Positions 34,586 through 42,532 of a stretch of DNA of 64,000 bases are shown here, piece by piece. How positions within the stretch are numbered: position 1 is the first letter of the stretch; the number at the start of each line of letters is the position of its first letter. Made by a program: the position numbers and the translations under genes. Origin of the DNA: Roseinatronobacter sp052379845 (GTDB lineage: Bacteria; Pseudomonadota; Alphaproteobacteria; Rhodobacterales; Rhodobacteraceae); assembly GCA_052379845.1 (NCBI GenBank), contig JBQTCF010000010.1. One strand, 5' to 3'. The notes under the pieces are model-generated. The model saw nothing but the letters and a program-made list of their open reading frames with translations, had not been told where the DNA came from and did not search any database.

Positions 34586-35521
34586 ATGAAGGCCGCCCCG
34601 TTCTACAGCAACATTGCCGATGCCCCCGCAGGGGGGCGCGTGGTCTGGGGTCATGCGGAAGATGGAACGCGCCTGCGGCTGGCGCTGTGGCCACCCGGCC
34701 CGCGCGGCATGGTGGCCATATTCCCCGGCCGCACCGAAATGGTCGAAAAATACGGCCGCGTCATTTCCGACCTTGCCGCGCGGGGCTATGGGGCGGCGGT
34801 CATCGACTGGCGTGGCCAAGGGTTGTCCGACCGAATGGCGGGCACGCCACTTTTGGGCGATATTCCGGATTTCGCACATTTTCAGCGCGATGTCGCCGTT
34901 TTGCGCGATCTGCTGGACACACACGCGCCCGACGCCCCGCGCTTTGTGCTGGCGCATTCCATGGGCGGGTGCATAGCGTTGCGCGCCCTGCTGAACGGGT
35001 TTGCGGCACGCGCCGTGTCGTTCAGTGCGCCCATGTGGGGCCTGCCGTTGACGGGTGCCTTGCGGCGCACCATCACTGCCTTGCGCCCCGCGCTGGGGTT
35101 GTCACGGCTGGACCTGCGCGAAGTTCCCGGCGCGGGCATTGAATTCCGCCTGTGGGAAAACCCGTTTGACAACAACGACCTGACCAGTGACCGCGCCACT
35201 TATGACTGGATGCAACATCAGGTTCAGTCATGCCCCGTCCTGCGGCTGGGGGCGCCGTCCCTGCGGTGGTTGCTGGCGGCACTGGTCGAAACCACGGCGC
35301 TTGCCACGTTGCCTGCACCCGCGATTGCCGCCTATTGCGGGTTGGGCACACGCGAACGCATTGTGTCGGGCGACGCTATTGAAACGCGCATGTCCGCGTG
35401 GCCGAATGGCCGGTTGGACATGTTTGAAGGGGCCTTGCATGAACTGCTGATGGAACAGCCAAAAACCCGCGCGGATTTCCTGAACCGCACATGTGACCTG
35501 TTCGACGCGGCCCCGCGCTGA
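34586..35521 (+). CDS. Alpha/beta hydrolase, lysophospholipase-like
   Basis: Serine hydrolase of 311 residues. FPGRTEMVEKYGRVISDLA precedes DWRGQGLSDR, and the nucleophile elbow is AHSMGGC. The C-terminal GALHELLMEQPKTR contains the likely catalytic His. The pattern is that of PldB/monoacylglycerol-lipase-type enzymes (Hydrolase_4). The neighbour SCP2 gene suggests a lipid-related role, which is inference. No signal peptide is seen. Confidence 0.87.
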   Translation: MKAAPFYSNIADAPAGGRVVWGHAEDGTRLRLALWPPGPRGMVAIFPGRTEMVEKYGRVISDLAARGYGAAVIDWRGQGLSDRMAGTPLLGDIPDFAHFQRDVAVLRDLLDTHAPDAPRFVLAHSMGGCIALRALLNGFAARAVSFSAPMWGLPLTGALRRTITALRPALGLSRLDLREVPGAGIEFRLWENPFDNNDLTSDRATYDWMQHQVQSCPVLRLGAPSLRWLLAALVETTALATLPAPAIAAYCGLGTRERIVSGDAIETRMSAWPNGRLDMFEGALHELLMEQPKTRADFLNRTCDLFDAAPR

Positions 35522-35582
35522 CATCTTGCCGCACAAGGGGCGCTGCACCTATATCGCCACATCACCAGCGAAAGGGAACGAC

Positions 35583-35906
35583 ATGTCACTGACAATCTAT
35601 GGCATTAAAACCTGTGACACTTGCCGCAAGGCCCGAAAGGCCCTGCCCAATGCGGCATTCCACGACATACGCGAAACCCCGCTGGACGGCGCGACGATCG
35701 CACGCTTTCTGGACCTGTTCGGGGATGCACTGGTCAACACATCATCAACCACATGGCGCGCCCTGTCTGACGCAGACAAGGCGCGCGCCCCCGCAGTCCT
35801 TCTGGCCGAAAACCCGACACTAATGAAACGCCCCGTCATCGACACGGGCGATACGGTCCTGCTGGGCTGGAAGCCTGATGTGCGCGCCGCCCTTGGGGTG
35901 GACTGA
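35583..35906 (+). CDS. ArsC/Spx family reductase-like protein
   Basis: Thioredoxin-fold protein of 107 residues. The redox motif CDTC is at residues 11-14 in IYGIKTCDTCRKARKAL, then TWRALSDADKAR and the cis-Pro segment KRPVIDTG. The CxxC pattern fits the YffB/Spx side of the family rather than classical arsenate reductases, so arsenate reduction is doubtful. It starts 61 bp after the hydrolase gene on the same strand. Confidence 0.88.
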   Translation: MSLTIYGIKTCDTCRKARKALPNAAFHDIRETPLDGATIARFLDLFGDALVNTSSTTWRALSDADKARAPAVLLAENPTLMKRPVIDTGDTVLLGWKPDVRAALGVD

Positions 35907-35938
35907 TCGCGCCTGACGCGCTGTGGCGGCAGGCGCGA
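35907..35938. terminator. Inverted repeat between convergent arsC-like and cold-shock genes
   Basis: Perfect 9-bp arms TCGCGCCTG/CAGGCGCGA (35907-35915 and 35930-35938) enclose 14 bases in the 44-bp gap between two converging stops. There is no T-run, so the terminator role is tentative. Confidence 0.4.
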
Positions 35939-35950
35939 CACGCGCTTGCG

Positions 35951-36157
35951 CTACAGCAGTTTCAGATCGCCTGCTGATTCACGCCCGTCGCGCCCGGCGC
36001 TTAGTTCATATGCAATCTTCTGATTGTCAGCCAAACCTGTAAGGCCCGCGCGTTCCACTGCGGAAATATGCACGAACACATCTTTTCCGCCGCCATCAGG
36101 TGCGATGAATCCGAATCCTTTGGTGGTGTTGAACCATTTGACTGTGCCTGTGGGCAT
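35951..36157 (-). CDS. Cold-shock domain protein (CspA family)
   Basis: Single cold-shock domain of 68 residues. RNP1 is GFGFIAP in the stretch KWFNTTKGFGFIAPDGGG, RNP2 is VFVHIS. The domain binds single-stranded nucleic acid and acts as an RNA chaperone. The 211 bp between it and the divergent membrane-protein gene would contain its leader; I see no clear cold box. Confidence 0.95.
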   Translation of the reverse strand: MPTGTVKWFNTTKGFGFIAPDGGGKDVFVHISAVERAGLTGLADNQKIAYELSAGRDGRESAGDLKLL

Positions 36158-36368
36158 CTGTTCACTCCGCGTTTTCTGTCCCCAAGGCGGTATTGCCGAA
36201 GGGTCGTTCAGCCAGGTCTTCTAGTGCCGGCTGCGAAAACAGAGGCGGTCGTAGAAAGTCTGTCATCCCGAACCGATCCTGCCATATGCGGGTTAAAACG
36301 CAAGAGTTTTGCGTATATGTGACAGGCTGGGTGGCCAAATGACCATTTTTTCAGAAGGAAGCCTGATC

Positions 36369-36725
36369 ATGCGCAATGCGGCTTTGGTGTTGGGGCTTAT
36401 CGGTGGGCTTTGGGGCATGCTGATCGGCTTTTTCAGCTTCGGGTATACAGATTTGCTGATTCGCTATCCTGAACTGGCGGAGGTGACCGGCGGTGTTGCC
36501 AATATGGGCCTGATCCGCGTCATGAGCCTTGTTGCCCCCGTGCTGGCCATCGCGGGGGGCGCGATGGCGCGATCTGCGAACGTGGTTGGCGGCGCGTTGC
36601 TGCTGGCGTCCGGGCTGGGCATGTATGCCACATTCGGCTTCGGTGTGTTCACCATGTTTCCCATTTCCATGTGTGCGTTGGCGGGCGCTCTCGCCCTTGC
36701 TGCGCGCCAACCGGACCCCCATTGA
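36369..36725 (+). CDS. Small membrane protein of unknown function
   Basis: Protein of 118 residues with about four hydrophobic segments: ALVLGLIGGLWGMLIGFFSF, LIRVMSLVAPVLAIAGGAMA, VVGGALLLASGLGMYATFG and FTMFPISMCALAGALALAA. The layout resembles DUF4064-type proteins, but I do not recognise it with certainty. The ATG at 36369 is chosen because AAGGAAG lies just upstream; an ATG at 36339 would add ten residues. It stands alone between a cold-shock gene and a helicase gene. Confidence 0.75.
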   Translation: MRNAALVLGLIGGLWGMLIGFFSFGYTDLLIRYPELAEVTGGVANMGLIRVMSLVAPVLAIAGGAMARSANVVGGALLLASGLGMYATFGFGVFTMFPISMCALAGALALAARQPDPH

Positions 36726-36861
36726 CCCCCACCCTGGCATAATGTCTTGACTTTCAGGCCCATGCCCCCCATGTGCAAGTCACCTACAACGTGCCGCGTG
36801 AGCACTTGATCCGTTGTGGGCAGGGCATTCGGCCCGACCATTGCTTCCCGACATCACGCGT

Positions 36862-36947
36862 GGGGGGCGGCGCATCCGACATGCGCCCCCAAACCCGCCC
36901 CTGCCCTGTCAGGGGCACTACGCCTGTGCGGACAGGCCGTGAGAGGA
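36862..36947 (+). promoter_or_regulatory. Leader of the DEAD-box helicase: three hairpins and ribosome-binding site
   Basis: Three hairpins stand in a row: 36862-36890 (GC-rich, imperfect), 36897-36916 (GCCCCTG/CAGGGGC, perfect) and 36922-36937 (GCCTGT/ACAGGC, loop GCGG). They are followed at once by the Shine-Dalgarno GAGAGGA (36941-36947), seven bases before a TTG start. The rest of the 228-bp gap shows nothing clear. Confidence 0.5.
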
Positions 36948-36953
36948 CTTATT

Positions 36954-38291
36954 TTGACTGATTTCACCATGTTCGGGCTGCGCCCGGTGCTGATGACCGG
37001 CCTTGAAACCCAAGGCTTTGGCACCCCCACCCCGATTCAGGCCCGCGCGATCCCGATGATCATGCAAGGCCGCGATATTCTGGGACTTGCGCAAACCGGC
37101 ACCGGCAAGACGCTGGCCTTTGGCCTGCCCGTCATGCATGCCCTGCTGAGTGGCGAGCGGCCCGCGCCGAAAACCACAAGTGCGCTGATCCTTGCGCCCA
37201 CACGCGAACTGGTCACCCAGATCGCAACAACGCTTGACAACTTTGCCCGCAAGACACCGCTGAAAGTGCAGCGCGTTGTTGGCGGCGCGGGGCTGAACCC
37301 GCAAATCCAGAAACTGGCCAAGGGCTGCGATATTCTGGTGGCAACACCCGGGCGTCTGCTGGACCTGCTGGACCGGCGCGCGCTGACCTTGAATGCAACG
37401 CAAATGCTGGTTCTGGACGAGGCCGACCAGATGCTTGATCTGGGCTTCATCCATGCGCTGCGCAAAATTGCGTCCCTGCTGCCGAAGGAACGCCAGACGC
37501 TGATGTTCTCGGCGACGATGAACAAGCAGATGAACGAAATCGCAGATGCCTATCTGGACCGGCCAGAGCGTATTCAAGTGTCTGCACCGGGCCGCCCTGC
37601 TGACAAGATCGACCAAGCCGTGCATTTTGTCCCGCAAGGCGACAAGGCGCGCGTGCTGGAAGGGTATCTGAAAGCCCATCCTGAAGAACTGGCGCTGGTG
37701 TTTTCGCGCACCAAGCACGGGGCCGAAAAGCTTATGAAACTGCTGAACGACTGGGGCATTCCGGCCGGGTCCATTCATGGCAATAAAAGCCAGGGCCAGC
37801 GCGAACGCACCTTGCAGGGGTTCCGCGAAGGCAAGGTCAAGGTGCTGGTCGCAACGGATGTGGCCGCACGCGGCATCGACATTCCCGACATGCGCCATGT
37901 CTATAACTACGACCTGCCCGAAGTGCCTGAAAACTACGTTCACCGCATTGGCCGCACAGCCCGTGCAGGCGCGACAGGCCGTGCAATTGCATTTTGCGCA
38001 CCCGCCGAAATGGGCGACCTGCGCGCGATTGAAAAACTGATGCGCATTGAACTGGCCGTGGCCGGTGGCGCGCCATGGGGCGATGATCTGGCAGGCCCGG
38101 CACGGGCTGCCGCGCGCAAACGCGGCCCGCAGCGCGGCGGCGGTCGTCCGCAGCAACGGTCTGGCCCATCCCGCGATGGGGACGAAGGGCAAAACCGCAA
38201 CCCGCGCCAGAAAACCTTTGGCAAGCGGACAGGCGCGGGCAAACCTGCAGGGCATTCCGGCGGCAAGGATCGCCACCGCCGGTCAGCCTAG
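36954..38291 (+). CDS. DEAD-box ATP-dependent RNA helicase (RhlE-like)
   Basis: RNA helicase of 445 residues. Q motif region GTPTPIQARAIP, Walker A AQTGTGKT, VLDEADQMLDLGF, SAT in MFSATMNK, and motif VI HRIGRTARAG are all present. A basic Arg/Gly-rich tail (about residues 385-445) likely binds RNA. No ATG is at ribosome-binding distance from GAGAGGA, so a TTG start at 36954 is inferred; the next ATG is at 36969. Related helicases act in ribosome assembly and mRNA decay in the cold. Confidence 0.92.
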   Translation: MTDFTMFGLRPVLMTGLETQGFGTPTPIQARAIPMIMQGRDILGLAQTGTGKTLAFGLPVMHALLSGERPAPKTTSALILAPTRELVTQIATTLDNFARKTPLKVQRVVGGAGLNPQIQKLAKGCDILVATPGRLLDLLDRRALTLNATQMLVLDEADQMLDLGFIHALRKIASLLPKERQTLMFSATMNKQMNEIADAYLDRPERIQVSAPGRPADKIDQAVHFVPQGDKARVLEGYLKAHPEELALVFSRTKHGAEKLMKLLNDWGIPAGSIHGNKSQGQRERTLQGFREGKVKVLVATDVAARGIDIPDMRHVYNYDLPEVPENYVHRIGRTARAGATGRAIAFCAPAEMGDLRAIEKLMRIELAVAGGAPWGDDLAGPARAAARKRGPQRGGGRPQQRSGPSRDGDEGQNRNPRQKTFGKRTGAGKPAGHSGGKDRHRRSA

Positions 38292-38294
38292 AGC

Positions 38295-38353
38295 GTGTCG
38301 CGTTCATTCGCATTCATGCGACACCATAACGCTAGTGTGGGTCGCGTGAATGC
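38295..38353. repeat. Nested inverted repeats after the DEAD-box helicase gene
   Basis: GTGTCGC/GCGACAC (38295-38301 and 38318-38324) form one hairpin. GCATTCATGCGAC, ending at 38322, has a near-perfect inverted copy, GTCGCGTGAATGC, ending at 38353 (12 of 13). The element lies between the helicase stop and its terminator and looks like a compact palindromic unit. Confidence 0.4.
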
Positions 38354-38373
38354 TTATAACCGCAACATAAATT

Positions 38374-38406
38374 AAAAAAAGGGGTGCGTCCTGCGCCCCT
38401 TTTTTC
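38374..38406. terminator. Bidirectional intrinsic terminator
   Basis: An 8-bp GC-rich stem (38381-38388 with 38392-38399, two G-T wobbles) has seven A before it and seven T after it. It can therefore terminate both the helicase gene and the convergent pseudouridine synthase gene. Confidence 0.85.
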
Positions 38407-38427
38407 ATATCCGGCGTCTGTCTTCGG

Positions 38428-39078
38428 TCAGAAGGGAACGGGCGCGTTGATGGTCATGCCATGCCCGGTTTCAGGGTGGTTCAACCGCAGCGATTGCGCG
38501 TGCAGCATCAAGCGCGGATAGGCCAGCGCGTCCCCTGTGGCATAGAGCGGGTCGCCCAGAATGACATGCCCCATGGCCAGCATATGGACGCGCAACTGAT
38601 GGCTGCGACCTGTCACGGGCATCAGCCGCAGCCGCGATGCGCCGTCTTCGTGGCGGATCAGTTTCCAGTCTGTCTGCGCAGGGCGCCCGGTGTCGTGGCA
38701 AACCTTTTGCAACGGACGGTTGGGCCAGTCCACGATCAGGGGTAGATCCACGCGCCCCTCGGTGCCGTCGACATGGCCCGCAACCCGCGCGATGTAGTGT
38801 TTGCGTGTTTTGCGGGTTTCGAATTGTTGGCCAAGATGGCGCTGCGCAGCAGGGGTGCGCGCAAAAACCATCACGCCAGATGTGTCCAGATCAAGCCTGT
38901 GCACCAGCAAAATATCAGGATATAACCGCGCCAGACGGGCAATCATGCAATCTGTTTTTTCCGGCCCGCGCCCGGGCACTGACAACAAGCCCGACGGTTT
39001 GTCCACGAACACCAGATCATGGTCTTCATACAGGATGACCGGCGCCGCATCGGGCGGGGAATAGGTAAAACCGATCAT
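38428..39078 (-). CDS. RluA family RNA pseudouridine synthase
   Basis: Cytosolic enzyme of 216 residues that converts uridine to pseudouridine in rRNA or tRNA. The catalytic Asp lies in VHRLDLDTSGVMVFARTP. The start region VILYEDHDLVFVDKPSGLLS and RLMPVTGRSHQLRVHM are RluA-family marks. Length matches RluA (23S U746/tRNA U32 type), but there is no S4 domain and the target site cannot be assigned. Its stop is 24 bp from the xthA stop side and both genes are on the same strand. Confidence 0.92.
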   Translation of the reverse strand: MIGFTYSPPDAAPVILYEDHDLVFVDKPSGLLSVPGRGPEKTDCMIARLARLYPDILLVHRLDLDTSGVMVFARTPAAQRHLGQQFETRKTRKHYIARVAGHVDGTEGRVDLPLIVDWPNRPLQKVCHDTGRPAQTDWKLIRHEDGASRLRLMPVTGRSHQLRVHMLAMGHVILGDPLYATGDALAYPRLMLHAQSLRLNHPETGHGMTINAPVPF

Positions 39079-39102
39079 ACAAGCAACCGCGCGGCCACAA
39101 GG

Positions 39103-39891
39103 CTACAGGTCAAAACTGGCGAAAACAGGCGCGTGGTCTGATGGCTGTTGCCACCCCCGCGCCGCGCGCAAAACACGCGAGCCATGCCCCGAAGCGGCAA
39201 TATCGCGGCTGGCCCAGATATGGTCCAGCCTGCGCCCCTTGTCGGCGGCGTCCCAGTCGCGGGCGCGGTAAGACCACCATGAATACAACTGCCCTTCGGG
39301 AATATCGGCGCGGGTCACGTCCACCCATGCGCCCGCGTCTTGGGCATTGGCCAGATGCTCCACTTCGATGGGGGTGTGACTGACAACCTTCAACAGTTGT
39401 TTATGCGACCACACATCATCTTCGCGCGGGGCAATGTTCAGATCCCCCACCAGAATGGATTTTTCGGGCCGGTTCGCGCCGAAATGGTCGCGCAATTCGG
39501 TCAGATAATCCAGTTTGTGGCCGAATTTTTCATTCACGCTGCGGTCCGGCACATCGCCCCCGGCGGGAATATAGCAATTGTGAATCGTAACCCCGTTTTC
39601 CAGGCGCGCGGCCACATGGCGCGCATCGCCGCGCCCGCACCAGTCAATATGCCCTGCATCCTGAAGCGGCAGACGTGACAGAATAGCGACCCCGTTATAC
39701 CCCTTCTGCCCGCGCGCCGCCCAGAACCCGTAACCGGCATTGGCGAACAGATCGAACGGGATGCTGTCCACCGGACTTTTGCATTCCTGCAAACACAAGA
39801 TATCGGGGGCTTCTTCGCGCAGCAATCTCAGGACCAGTTCCGCGCGCAGGCGAACAGAATTGATATTCCAGGTGGCAAGGGTAAAAGGCAT
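39103..39891 (-). CDS. xthA: Exodeoxyribonuclease III
   Basis: AP endonuclease/3'-5' exonuclease of 262 residues for base-excision repair. Motifs are ATWNINSVRLR, LCLQECKSP (metal-binding Glu), VGDLNIAPREDDVW and the C-terminal RLDHIWASRD and PSDHAPVF with the catalytic His. The start MPFTLATWNIN is the family N terminus; the frame is open further upstream but without similarity. A terminator separates it from the response regulator upstream. Confidence 0.94.
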   Translation of the reverse strand: MPFTLATWNINSVRLRAELVLRLLREEAPDILCLQECKSPVDSIPFDLFANAGYGFWAARGQKGYNGVAILSRLPLQDAGHIDWCGRGDARHVAARLENGVTIHNCYIPAGGDVPDRSVNEKFGHKLDYLTELRDHFGANRPEKSILVGDLNIAPREDDVWSHKQLLKVVSHTPIEVEHLANAQDAGAWVDVTRADIPEGQLYSWWSYRARDWDAADKGRRLDHIWASRDIAASGHGSRVLRAARGWQQPSDHAPVFASFDL

Positions 39892-39959
39892 GGCAAACTC
39901 CGGCTGGGTCGCCCCTACATGCACAGTGCGCGACCGCGCGACAACCCTGATCGTCAAAG

Positions 39960-39986
39960 AAAAGGCCCGAACATCATGTCCGGGCC
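39960..39986 (-). terminator. Intrinsic terminator of the response-regulator gene
   Basis: A 10-bp stem with one mismatch (39964-39973 with 39977-39986) is followed on the minus strand by TTTTCTTT. It lies in the 188 bp between the response regulator and xthA; nothing else in the gap is clear. Confidence 0.7.
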
Positions 39987-40079
39987 AGTTTGAACGGAGG
40001 AAGGGGGAGGGAAAAACAATCACACCTTCTGGGAACTATTGCCGCCAATACAGGCAACAATAGGGCCAGTTCGCGGCAG

Positions 40080-40766
40080 TCACGCGGCCAGACGGTAGCC
40101 GCCCGATTCGGTTACCAGCAGGCTTGCATTTGACGGGTCCGGTTCAATCTTCTGGCGCAGGCGGTAGATATGGGTTTCCAGCGTATGGGTGGTGACACCA
40201 GCATTATACCCCCACACTTCATGCAGCAGCACGTCGCGCGGCACCACGCCTTCGGGCGCACGATACAGAAATTTCAGAATATTGGTTTCCTTCTCGGTCA
40301 GTCTGATCTTGCGGTCATTTTCGTCAATCAGCATTTTCTGCGCCGGTTTGAACAGATAGGGGCCAAGCTGGAAAACCGCATTTTCAGATTGTTCATGCTG
40401 GCGCAACTGCGCGCGCAAACGCGCCAGCAACACCGGCAGCTTGAAGGGTTTGGTGATGTAATCATTCGCCCCTGAATCCAGCCCCAGAATGGTGTCTGCA
40501 TCCGAATCGTGGCCCGTCAGCATGATAACCGGCGACTTGAAGCCCGCCTTGCGCATCCGCTTGCACAATTCGCGCCCGTCCGTGTCGGGCAGGCCCACGT
40601 CAAGAATGGCCAGATCAAACTGGCCCGCGCGCACCTTCTCCATGGCGTCGGCCCCGTTTGCGGCCTCGAACACGTCGAATTCATCGGTCATGACCAGTTG
40701 TTCAGACAGCGCTTCGCGCAGGTCATCATCGTCGTCAACCAACAGAACCTTGTTCAGCTTGGGCAT
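40080..40766 (-). CDS. OmpR-type response regulator (orphan)
   Basis: Two-domain regulator of 228 residues. The receiver (1-120) has the acidic pocket DDDDD at 11-15, phosphoacceptor Asp56 in AILDVGLPDTDG and Lys in ITKPFKL. The C-terminal winged helix includes LTEKETNILKFLYRAPEG and THTLETHIYRLRQKIE. No histidine kinase is adjacent, so it is an orphan here. Some alphaproteobacterial orphans of this size, such as CenR, control envelope genes, but identity is not established. ATG at 40766 has CAGGAG upstream. Confidence 0.9.
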   Translation of the reverse strand: MPKLNKVLLVDDDDDLREALSEQLVMTDEFDVFEAANGADAMEKVRAGQFDLAILDVGLPDTDGRELCKRMRKAGFKSPVIMLTGHDSDADTILGLDSGANDYITKPFKLPVLLARLRAQLRQHEQSENAVFQLGPYLFKPAQKMLIDENDRKIRLTEKETNILKFLYRAPEGVVPRDVLLHEVWGYNAGVTTHTLETHIYRLRQKIEPDPSNASLLVTESGGYRLAA

Positions 40767-40928
40767 TGAAAACACTCCTGTTCTTTATGTCATATAAATG
40801 TGAAAGGCAGGCGCACAGAACAAGATTTGCTACAAAAGCCTCACGCGGTCGTGTCGGATGTGGGCAATATGTTTCAATTTCCGTGCCATCGGTCTATGTC
40901 AAGGGCGAGAGCAAAGCGGGATTTGCGC

Positions 40929-42017
40929 ATGATACTTGGCCTGACACCAGTAGAATTGATAAACCGCGCCCGCGCCGATTTGCGGCTGGGCGTTCCCGTC
41001 ATCATGCAACACGGGCCGGAAACGGCCGTGGTTCTGGCCGCCGAAATGGCAACGCCCGAACGGCTGGCGGAATTGCAGGCATTGGGGCCGTCGCTGGTGC
41101 TGGCCCTGACGCGGCACCGCGCGGATACCCTGAAGGCGCGGCCCTATGATGGCGATCTGGCGCGCGTTATCGTTCCGGCCGGGGCGCCGGTCGCTTGGGT
41201 GCGCGCGCTGGCCGACCCTGCAGATGATCTGCGTCATCCCATGAAGGGACCGCTACACACACAACGCGACGGCACCGCCGATATACACCGCGCGGCGCTG
41301 GCCTTGACGAAATCGGCGCAGCTATTGCCTGCGGCCCTGGTGTTGGTGCTGGACAATGCCGCCGGGCTGGAAAAGGCCGGACTGACGCACCTGCCCATCG
41401 CCGACCTGAACAGGGAACTGGCGCGCGAAACCGTGCTCTCGCCGGTGATCAGTGCACGTTTGCCCATGGCCGCCGCACAGGCCGGGCGCGTGCATATTTT
41501 CCGCCCCCCTGATGGTGGGGTCGAGCATTACGCAATCGAGATTGGCCAGCCGGACCGCAGCGCCCCTGTATTGGCGCGGCTGCATTCTGCGTGCTTCACC
41601 GGTGATGTGCTGGGCAGTCTGAAATGCGATTGTGGCCCACAACTGCAAGCAGCCCTTGCCCAGATGGGCCACGAGGGGGCAGGCGTTTTGCTATACCTGA
41701 ATCAGGAAGGGCGGGGGATCGGGCTTGCCAACAAGATGCGTGCCTATTCGCTGCAGGATCAGGGGTTTGACACAGTTGAGGCAAACCACCGGCTGGGGTT
41801 CGAGGATGATGAACGCGATTTCCGCATCGGCGCGGCCTTGCTGCGCAAGATGGGGTTTCATCAGGTGCGGCTGATGACAAATAACCCGCGCAAGGTTGAC
41901 ATGCTGAATGCGCATGGTCTGACTGTTGTGGAACGTGTGCCCCTTCGGGTGGGCCAGACAACGGAAAACCGCGCCTATCTGGCAACCAAGGCCGCGAAGT
42001 CAGGGCATTTGCTATGA
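40929..42017 (+). CDS. ribA: GTP cyclohydrolase II
   Basis: First enzyme of riboflavin synthesis. It has 362 residues from the chosen ATG. The C-terminal catalytic half has the zinc ligands in CFTGDVLGSLKCDCGPQL and LYLNQEGRGIGLANKMRAY, then the end NPRKVDMLNAHGL. The N-terminal half (about 1-160) is an extra domain seen in alphaproteobacterial forms. The start at 40929 has GCGGGA upstream; an ATG at 40896 would add 11 residues. It overlaps the next gene by four bases. Confidence 0.92.
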   Translation: MILGLTPVELINRARADLRLGVPVIMQHGPETAVVLAAEMATPERLAELQALGPSLVLALTRHRADTLKARPYDGDLARVIVPAGAPVAWVRALADPADDLRHPMKGPLHTQRDGTADIHRAALALTKSAQLLPAALVLVLDNAAGLEKAGLTHLPIADLNRELARETVLSPVISARLPMAAAQAGRVHIFRPPDGGVEHYAIEIGQPDRSAPVLARLHSACFTGDVLGSLKCDCGPQLQAALAQMGHEGAGVLLYLNQEGRGIGLANKMRAYSLQDQGFDTVEANHRLGFEDDERDFRIGAALLRKMGFHQVRLMTNNPRKVDMLNAHGLTVVERVPLRVGQTTENRAYLATKAAKSGHLL

Positions 42018-42532
42018 CGCGCTTCGACATGGTTTTGACGCGGCAGGGCCTGCGTTTCATGGGGCAGGTCTGGCCCTGCAGCATCGGGCGCGGCGGCGTG
42101 CGCCGCGACAAGCGCGAAGGCGACGGCGCCACGCCCACCGGCACGCACAAGCTGATCGGTATGTTGTACCGGCCCGACAGGATGGCGCGGCCCGCGGATT
42201 GGGCTGTGCCCATAGGGCCACGTGACCTGTGGTCGGATGACCCCAAACACGAAGATTACAACCTGATGGTGCGCGCGCCCTACCCGTTCAGTCATGAAAC
42301 ATTGCGGCGGGCAGATCCGCTGTATGATCTGGTTATCCTGACAGGGTGGAACTGGCCGCGCGCGGAACGCGGACGGGGATCAGCCATTTTCCTGCATCAA
42401 TGGCGCAGGCCGGGGTTTCCCACGGCGGGGTGCATCGGCCTGTCGCGCAGCAGCTTGCAACAGATTGCCCCCCTGATACGATATGAAACGCGCCTGATTG
42501 TGCCCGAGACCCTGGCCGACGAAGCGCTATAG
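42014..42532 (+). CDS. L,D-transpeptidase (YkuD) family protein
   Basis: Protein of 172 residues with the L,D-transpeptidase fold. The catalytic motif is FPTAGCIGLS with Cys140, preceded by a His in FLHQWRRPG. Members cross-link peptidoglycan or attach lipoproteins. No convincing signal peptide is seen: the N terminus MTRFDMVLTRQGLRFMGQVW is not hydrophobic enough, so a cytosolic or unconventionally exported enzyme is possible. It is translationally coupled to ribA. Confidence 0.88.
   Translation: MTRFDMVLTRQGLRFMGQVWPCSIGRGGVRRDKREGDGATPTGTHKLIGMLYRPDRMARPADWAVPIGPRDLWSDDPKHEDYNLMVRAPYPFSHETLRRADPLYDLVILTGWNWPRAERGRGSAIFLHQWRRPGFPTAGCIGLSRSSLQQIAPLIRYETRLIVPETLADEAL

Noticed and set aside
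36918..38276. Open frame of about 450 codons on the minus strand across the DEAD-box helicase gene
   Set aside because: All helicase motifs are on the plus strand. The antisense product is low in hydrophobic pattern and Cys/His/Gln-rich, as expected for a shadow frame.
40767..40928. Perfect -35 hexamer TTGACA on the minus strand before the response regulator
   Set aside because: No acceptable -10 sequence lies 16-18 bases downstream of it.
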